From Pelobates cultripes (lineage: Eukaryota > Chordata > Amphibia > Anura > Pelobatidae): DNA of 64,000 bases. The notes under the pieces were generated by a model, which saw only the letters and a list, made by a program, of their open reading frames with translations, was not told the origin of the DNA and did no database searches. A program made the translations under genes and the position numbers. The DNA is taken from NCBI GenBank assembly GCA_933207985.1, contig OW240913.1:100488496-100552495 (forward strand). The letters are read 5' to 3'. Below, in pieces: positions 57,651 to 64,000 of the stretch (positions are counted from its first letter, which is position 1; each line of letters starts with the position of its first letter).

Positions 57651-59460
57651 GTGTGTTGTGATGTGTGATGTGTAGTGAATAACCCTGTGTGTAATGGTGA
57701 GTGCATATGTAATAAGTAAATATGGGCCAGTGTGTAATGTGTGTATGTCACAGTGCTTGATTCAGTGAATGTGGCTAGTGTGTGTCTGTGTGTGTGTGTT
57801 TGTGGCCGGGTGGGTGCTTGGTTGGAGGCAAGTGGTTTGTGTATCATTGGGAAATAAGGATAGATTATGTAACTAGTTGGGTGGCTGGGTGATGAGTAGA
57901 TTAGCAGAGTATGTGCATTGGAATATGTGACTGGTAAATGGCTGTACATGACTGGATATATGTGATTAAGTTGGTAAGTGTACGTAGTCTAGTAACAGAG
58001 GGTGCATATAATTTGGTGGGAACATATACTGTAGTAAATGTTCAATGCTCCACATTTCCTAGCACAATACAAAGAGCAATAAAGGAGAAGTGTAAGTCTA
58101 AATAAGACAATAATACATAGAATAAGCTTGTTCTGCAGCACATATAAAACAAAAATGAAATTCGAAATTGAGTGCCCCATGTATTTCAATATTCAATATA
58201 CATATATTTTTTCAATATACCTGGAATTAAAGAGAATCGACTAGGGCATTCCAAATATTGAGCAAAATTGAGGTTTAGGAATTTTTTTTTTTTTTGTACT
58301 TACTTATTCTGGTCTAACATTTTAAATTCCCTTGTTAGTTCATCACGCTTTCCGATTTCATAAATAAACACAAATTCTAACAAAAAGGTTTAAGACAGCC
58401 TTTTCTGTTCTAGGTAAATATGAGTGGGTATTATTTTGTGATTGAACAAAAATATGTATTCCTTTGTAAGCAAAAGGCACACAATACAAAGTCAATGTTG
58501 CGTAGATCAACCATCCCAGCTAGGATTGATATCGTCAGCAAGTTTCCATTAATTGCAACAGCCTACTCATGCCTTGCAACATTACTGTGGATTTTCTTTA
58601 CTTTGAACCACATTATGTTTAGCGTTGTAATAAGGCAGCAGCTGTTCAATGGGAATAATGGGCTGTGAAAAGAAATGTTTTAACAACCTCTGCAACCACT
58701 TCCCGGCAAAGAACACAAAATAATCACATTTTGGAGGATTCAATCTCGTCTACAGAACAGATTGGTACTTTGACATAGTGAGCTTTTTATTTTTGCATAC
58801 TGTTTTATGGTACGGCATACGAAGGCTCATCTGGCATAGTGTTGTTATGGTGGTAATCCACACACACAACAAGAGGAAAACTACCCGTAAATGAATTTCT
58901 GACAAATGGAATGTGGTATGAGAAAAAACACTAACTGGGGAGTGCTGTGGAGGCTATAGCAATGTTCATCTTCCTTCCTCTCTGAGAAACAGGTGCAAAG
59001 TATTTTAACAAAGGTATTCATAATTATTACACTCGTTGGGTAGTTTTAAATCACATAATTACAGAATAGTGTGTACATCACGGTGCGAGACAGAGCACAT
59101 GATGGTTAGAATTTCATCTAATAATAAATATTTTCAACGTACAACAGTAACTGAAAGTGATTTTGTTTAGAATACAATTTCATTCATTTTTAGAATGGGT
59201 CAGGAATTGATCACTGAGAATATTGCCTAGAAAATGTCAAGAATAACCACAGAATTATTTCCTATTTCAGTCCACCTGCAGTAATGCAAGGAGCAGGTAC
59301 TGTTATTTTTAAGTGATGCCTCTTGTTCTTAGATGGAGCTTACATTTAGTAGAGGATTAGGCCCCAGGGAGAGTGTGCAGCTTAGCGGAGAAGGGCACAT
59401 GTATGTTATGTGTGGGAGTATGGTATGTGAGGAAGTGGGTGGTGACAAATCAAGCTGATC
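57651..59460. other. Unassigned DNA
   Basis: TG-rich tract near 57650-57900, then AT-rich DNA. No coding support. Confidence 0.5.
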
Positions 59461-59929
59461 TCAGTGCCACTTAGGAGCTGAGCCAGCAACAGCTTGAAAT
59501 GTTTCCTGTTTGGGCCTGTAGGTGATTTCGGCCTGTGGCATGGGTGATGAAGCCATCCTTTTAGCCCTCATGGCTAGCTGTTCGATGAGCAATTTGACTG
59601 CCTTCTCCTGCCCCAGCTGTCTGGTAGTGCGGTCTCCCATCCCTGCGGTGTGGCTCCCCTTGTATCTCCTCCTGCGGCACCCTCCCGAGTCAGCAACAGG
59701 TCCGCGCGCCGGAGCCATATGGCGCGCGGCCTGCATCCATGTCTGTCTCCCCCGCTGCCCCGGGACACACTCCTTCAGGCTTTGGTGGCCGGATGTCTTC
59801 CCAGCGATCGAAGTAGGTGGCACGTGGAATGCCTCCCGTGGTCCCCCCCTTGTGGCCGGAAGTGGTGAGCAGGCCCCTCCAGGGCTAGCAGGATGGGTCT
59901 CTCCCACTGCCGTCAGGTGGGGAGGGGGT
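59461..59929. other. GC-rich DNA of unclear origin
   Basis: Open on both strands (frames of 159 and 261 codons) because of high GC and few stops. May be the 5' part of the DIRS-like element or another element; I cannot tell. Confidence 0.35.
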
Positions 59930-60015
59930 TTCTTCCCCAATTTCCAAGCCTCTGTGCTCTCCTCTTTCAGTTCTCCCCTCTCCCCTGATTCCCCCCCAGA
60001 TTTTGCAGGCGGGGT

Positions 60016-61450
60016 ATGTGGACCAGGCGGCTTCTCCCCTTCTCCCTCCTGTGGGGCTGTACCCCCTGGGGTTCCAGGGTCTTGTCTCTGTTCCCTCTGT
60101 CCCTCTGTTTTCCTCCTGTCTTTTTTCTGCTGTTCCCCCCTTATCTTCCTTTCTCTCCCTCCCCTGCTCAGCTACACCTCTCTGGCTTGTCCCTGGGACC
60201 CGCTTCCCCTTACCTGTCTTGGTGTGGGCTCTCTAACTCTCCACTGCTTTCTCAGGCTTTGGGTGCAGTTGGATCTGTCCAGCAGGTGGTGTCTGGGGCT
60301 TCTGTGAGCGTGGGAGCCACAGTGCAGTCCCAGGATTCCTTTTCCGAGGTTCCTGCATCGACTTTGGTGCCACCAGCTGGTCCCGGGGCGCCGTCAGGTG
60401 AGTCCCAATTTCCCTCATTGTCTGGGGCATCCGCACTAGGCGGGTTTATGTTGGGATCGCAAGATCTTTCCCAATGGAAGCGGGGTGCGCTGGCGCAAGG
60501 ACCCCAGGGGTTGGACAGTCAGCTGCGCTTGATGTGGCCCCCTTCGGTCCCCGTGGCAGGTTCATCGGGGGGCGGGGGGGTTGAGGAGGAGGAACCCTGG
60601 GGATTTTGAGGGTCCAACGAGTGTCACGGATGGCGAAGGGGGCTGCGGATATGTGCTTGTCGGGCACCCTGGGCTTGCATTTGAAACTGGAAATTAGGGA
60701 AAAAATTGTCAGGATTGCAGTATGATCCAGCACGTAGAATTGTGTAACACAGAGGACTAATAGGTAACGTATACCGGACCTTAGAATGGCCGGATTGACG
60801 TACCAAAGAATAGTCAGGAATAGCCGAGGTCAAGGGACAAAGAAAGAGACACAACGATATGGAAAAGCCAGGGGTTAGGGATTCCAGAAAACAGGGAAGT
60901 CAAAATCAATGCCAATGTCAAATAACCAGAAAAACCAGAATCAATAATGCGCTCTCGGACAACCACAAGGGAAACCACGACAGGGCACTGAGCAAGAGGA
61001 GAACTGGGCCTAAATACCCCACCTGTGGACCCGATTGGTTGTAACGGGCCTTTGACCCCAAAGGCAGTTATCAGGTTCCTATTTGCATGATTGTTGATCA
61101 GCACAAACTCTCCTGTGGATTGATTGCTGCCCGGCACAACTTTTCCTGTCAGGACAGTAATTTGGCATGATGAGCAATTTCGGCAACGACTCGTGGTCCG
61201 CCCCTCTATATCATGGGATCAGATGGACATTGTCCTCTGGCTCTCAATCATGACTCACCCAGCAGAACACCAAGGGGGAATGTCTTAATTTCTTGGGGGG
61301 AGGGCAGTGGGGGGAACAGTTCCTCCCCATCGGCCACACATCAGTGACCAGGCTGTTGTTGGAAGTTCAATGACAGTCAATGCAAGTGGGGTGCGTCGTG
61401 TTTAAGCACGAAGGCTCCCACTGCGGAGGTGCCCACTCGGCCTAGCGTTG
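60016..61450 (+). pseudogene. DIRS-like gag protein, decayed
   Basis: A Ser/Pro/Gly-rich frame runs to 60609. After a frameshift, RMAKGAADMCLSGTLGLHLK and EIREKI (to about 60706) give the conserved gag core, then the solo LTR intervenes. Downstream, a CWKFNDSQCKWGASC string from 61357, a one-base shift, and FKHEGSHCGG form a CCCH-type zinc finger as in DIRS-family gag. Gag would package the element's RNA. Stops, two frameshifts and the LTR make it dead. The N-terminal assignment is the weakest part. Confidence 0.6.
60707..61156. mobile_element. Solo LTR inside the DIRS gag
   Basis: Starts TGTCAGGATTGCAG and ends CCTGTCAGGACA, with TGTC/GACA ends. It interrupts the gag text between EIREKI and the following DNA. 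Flanks are AAAAT and GTAAT, at best an imperfect 5-bp duplication. No internal coding. Strand not determined. Confidence 0.65.
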
Positions 61451-61569
61451 TTTTAAGCTGGGTAAGCCAGGGGACATAGCAAGCCTGGGGACTAAGGGCG
61501 ACGAAGCTGGTGGTCGTAAACGAGATACGCCCTTGACTCGACCATTATAGAAACCGTCGGGCAGCGGGA

Positions 61570-62377
61570 TTGCTTATGGAGGGGATTGTACATGGGTTCT
61601 GGATTCCCTTCCCAGAGCGCCCGCCCTCGGGGGTTGTTCAGAACTTGAAATCGGTGCAGGACTTTCCTCAGGTAGTCCTGGACAAGCTGGGGCGTTTGGC
61701 GTGGCCATTTGAGGTCCCTCCGCTGCCCAATTTGTGCGTGTTCCCCTTGGACGTGGTGCCCAAGAAGGAGGCAGGAAAATTTTGCCTAATTCATCATTTG
61801 TTGTACCCTAGTGGGGGTTCGGTGAATGATGATATCTCTGCAGCGCTGTGTCTGGTGTCTTACGCTTCATTTGATGCTGCTGTTCGCATGGTTAGGGGTT
61901 AGGGCGGCGAGCCCTGGGGTGTTGCTGGCAAAGGCGGACGTTGAATCAGCGTTTCACTTATTGCCTGTGCACCCGGACTGCCATCACCTCCTCAGTTGTG
62001 TTTTAGATGGCCAATATTACGTAGATATGTGCCACCCGATTGGTTGTTCCATATCCTGTTTTTACTTGGAATACTTCAGCACTTTCCTGGAGTGGATGGT
62101 GCGGCAGGAGTCGAGGATCGACAATGACTTTCTGTGTGTGGGGCCGGTGAATCCCCTACCTTGTCGAATCTTGCTCGACACAGTGGAAAGGGTGTTTGAC
62201 CGTTTCTGGGTTCCCTTAGCTCATGATAAGACAGTGGGGCTGGTGACGTGCCCTAGCTTCTTGGGAATCGAAATTGATTCGGTGGCCATGGAGTGCTGTT
62301 TGCCTCAGGATAAGGTGGAAGGGCTGCGCCTGGATGTGGTGGTGGCCCTGGGCTTGCGGAAGATACAGTTGTGCTAG
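61570..62377 (+). pseudogene. DIRS-like reverse transcriptase, decayed
   Basis: The first open piece (61570-61902) ends with VVPKKEAGKFCLIHHLLYPS and GGSVNDDI, the DIRS-family finger region. After a frameshift near 61900 the second piece reads LLAKADVESAFHLLPVHPDC, GQYYVDMCHPIGCSIS, PLAHDKT and FLGIEIDSVAMECCLPQDK. The place of the catalytic YLDDF box, just after SRIDN, reads DFLCVGP: about five residues are missing, including the tyrosine and an aspartate. Without them polymerase activity would be lost. A stop at 62375-62377 precedes a normal-looking continuation (LQTLLGKLNFACRIMPMG), so the copy is truncated further. Confidence 0.85.
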
Positions 62378-62900
62378 CTGCAGACTCTTTTGGGGAAGTT
62401 AAATTTCGCCTGTCGAATCATGCCCATGGGGCGGGTGTCCAGCATGCGCCGGGTCTCATCCTCACCTGTCTCTTATTGTGAACACTAAGGGATACCAGGT
62501 TGGACATGTCCCCACTGAGCTAAAAACTGGCTGGTGAGGAGCTTTATGGCCGGGCCCCCACCGGGCTAAAAGACGGCTGGTGGGGAGCCCCAAAGGGAAG
62601 AGGAATTAATTATGTCGATGGGGGAGGTGAGAGCCTTTGGGAAGGGGTGTGTTAGATTGGCAAGGACATTTTGGTTACATTACTGTATGACATTATGCAA
62701 CGTTATTTATATGTTAATTTATGATTGTTTTATTATGTACAGTTATATACGTTTGGATGCGTTATACAGTATTTGTTTGTTTTAATAAATGCTGTGGCCT
62801 GTTATTTACAAGTTTTAGTTCTGCCGTTATTTGGGAATTCATGGTTGGTTTGAGGGGAATATCTCATCCAATGCTCACTACTACATACATGGACAAATCA

Positions 62901-63281
62901 TTCTGCTTTTTTTCTACGCAAAACTAAGGACACAAATCTGTAGTGAATATTGACACATAATTTAATATCAAAACAAACTGTATTGCAGGGAACCGGAATA
63001 TTTCCTACTTAGTATAGGAAGTACCATAAACTGTATTTCAACTATAGTACTAAATGTGACAGAATCATTACTACTGTATACACAAAACACCATAGCTGAT
63101 TCCATACTCTATCTCAAGTCCATGAAGCAGTTCAGTTTAATAAAGGATCCAGAAATAAAATGAAAAGTGAATGCTGTTTTAAACAATACCTCCCAACTGC
63201 CTCAAATCCAAAGGAACAGTCCTGATTTAGGTCCACCAAGCCCTTAGTCCTTAGTCAAAAAAGCACACTGTGAACATGTCA
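62901..63281. other. Unassigned DNA
   Basis: A CCTCCCAACTG scrap near 63187 belongs to a dispersed repeat also seen near 53840. No gene. Confidence 0.4.
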
Positions 63282-63788
63282 TTAAAGGACCACTATAGTG
63301 CCAGGAAAACATACTTGTTTTCCTGGCACTATAGTGCCCTGAGGGTGCCCCCACCCTCAGGGTCCACCTCCCGCCGGGCTCTGGGGATAGGAAGGGGTTA
63401 AACACTTACCTTTCTCCAGTGCCGGACTGGGAGCTTTCCTCCTCCTCTCCTTCTTCCTAGCGACGTCATCGGCTGAATGCGCATGCGCGGCAGGAGCCGT
63501 GCGCGCATTCAGCCAGTCTCATAGGAAAGCATTCATAATGCTTTCCTATGGACGCTGACATCTTCTCACTGTTATTTTCACAGTGAGAAGCACGTAAGCG
63601 CCTCTAGCAGCTGTCAATGAGACAGCCACTAGAGGCTTTAGAGGCTGGATTAACCCTAAGTGTAAACATAGCAGTTTATTATACTTGCTATGTTTATAAA
63701 AAAAAAAAAGGGTTAATCCTATCTGGACCTGGCACCCAGACCACTTCATTAAGCTGAAGTGGTCTGGGTGCCTATAGTGGTCCTTTAA
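63282..63788. mobile_element. T2-type MITE, complete (reference copy)
   Basis: 507 bp. Starts TTAAAGGACCACTATAG and ends CTATAGTGGTCCTTTAA, a perfect 17-bp inverted repeat including the TTAA target. Subterminal hairpins: GCCAGGAAAACA/TGTTTTCCTGGC and CACCCAGACCACTTC/GAAGTGGTCTGGGTG. A GC-rich centre carries CTTACCTTTCTCC at about 63406. The copy at 8141 matches its reverse complement. Confidence 0.97.
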
Positions 63789-64000
63789 ACCTGCTCATGA
63801 TCAATGCAGGACATTGCTATACTCATGTTTCTGCAGTGTTCAGCACATAGGCTCACCGGAATGACTGACTGGCTATCACGTCCCTATTCTGGTCAAAGCT
63901 TGTCACTATCAATACACGTTGTAATTATGCCATACCCCTACTGCAGCCAACCCCTTCCATCCCCAATAAAATAAATGCTGTGAGGATTGCCTCTTGTTCA

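Larger units (their letters stand above)
59930..62900 (+). mobile_element. DIRS-like retrotransposon, internally deleted, interrupted
   Basis: The gag-like region (about 60016-61450) and reverse transcriptase (61570-62377) are followed abruptly by a 3' region with ACTAAGGGATACCA..GGACATGTCCCCACTGAG and GGGCTAAAAGACGGCTGG, typical of frog DIRS ends by recollection. RNase H, methylase and tyrosine recombinase are missing. A solo LTR interrupts gag at 60707-61156. The 5' boundary is approximate. Confidence 0.75.

Noticed and set aside
59522..60307. 261-codon open frame as a host gene
   Set aside because: High GC leaves several frames open on both strands. The protein is low complexity and overlaps the DIRS-like gag, which uses another frame.

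Overview
The window reads as intergenic or intronic DNA from a repeat-rich vertebrate, most likely a frog (Anura). The evidence is the repeat content: T2-type MITEs (TTAA target, TTAAAGG terminus) known from Xenopus, hAT-type MITEs, DIRS-like, L1-like, L2 and CR1-like retroelements, and short frog-type repeats ending in TAAGGGGTTAA. The species cannot be fixed from sequence alone. I found no intact host protein gene and no rRNA, tRNA or CRISPR array. Every coding signal I can defend is a decayed transposable-element protein. Long open frames in the satellites are low-complexity artefacts.

Layout. 1-5.2 kb: unassigned DNA, one about 1-kb LTR and a pair of direct repeats. 5.2-5.8 kb: L2 3' end. 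7.7-8.4 kb: a textbook hAT MITE with perfect 8-bp target duplication, a repeat copy and a truncated T2 MITE. 10.0-17.3 kb: a decayed endogenous retrovirus pol, split by a CR1-like LINE that is itself split by a satellite-bearing hAT-type element; a second hAT-type element lies downstream of RNase H. 17.6-20.9 kb: one hAT-type element inside another, with an assembly gap (19545-19899). 21-26.5 kb: a hammerhead-like motif, MITEs and a telomere-like tract. 26.6-32.6 kb: an L1 split by a 4.1-kb hAT element with a decayed transposase, itself split by a T2-type MITE. 33.3-35.6 kb: a Tc1-like transposon split by a hAT-type element. 36.6-37.9 kb: a minisatellite with a palindromic core. 43.7-45.3 kb: a frog repeat with AT satellite. 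48.0-49.3 kb: another hAT-type element. 51-57.7 kb: L1 pieces, T2 MITEs and a train of abutting MITEs. 59.9-62.9 kb: a DIRS-like retroelement interrupted by a solo LTR. 63.3-63.8 kb: a complete T2 MITE.

The elements relate to each other. The 4.1-kb hAT (26725-30817) has nearly the same ends as the 1.2-kb element at 15029-16249, so it looks like a relic of the autonomous partner of a non-autonomous family in the same window. Six composite hAT-type elements share one plan: a GC-rich, often palindromic module, a G|GTAAG-like splice-donor string, then a satellite. Four of them also share a GGTCCAGTGG core. This recurring plan is the most unusual signal I see. Insertion points were placed by reading target-site duplications by eye; no alignment or database search was run.
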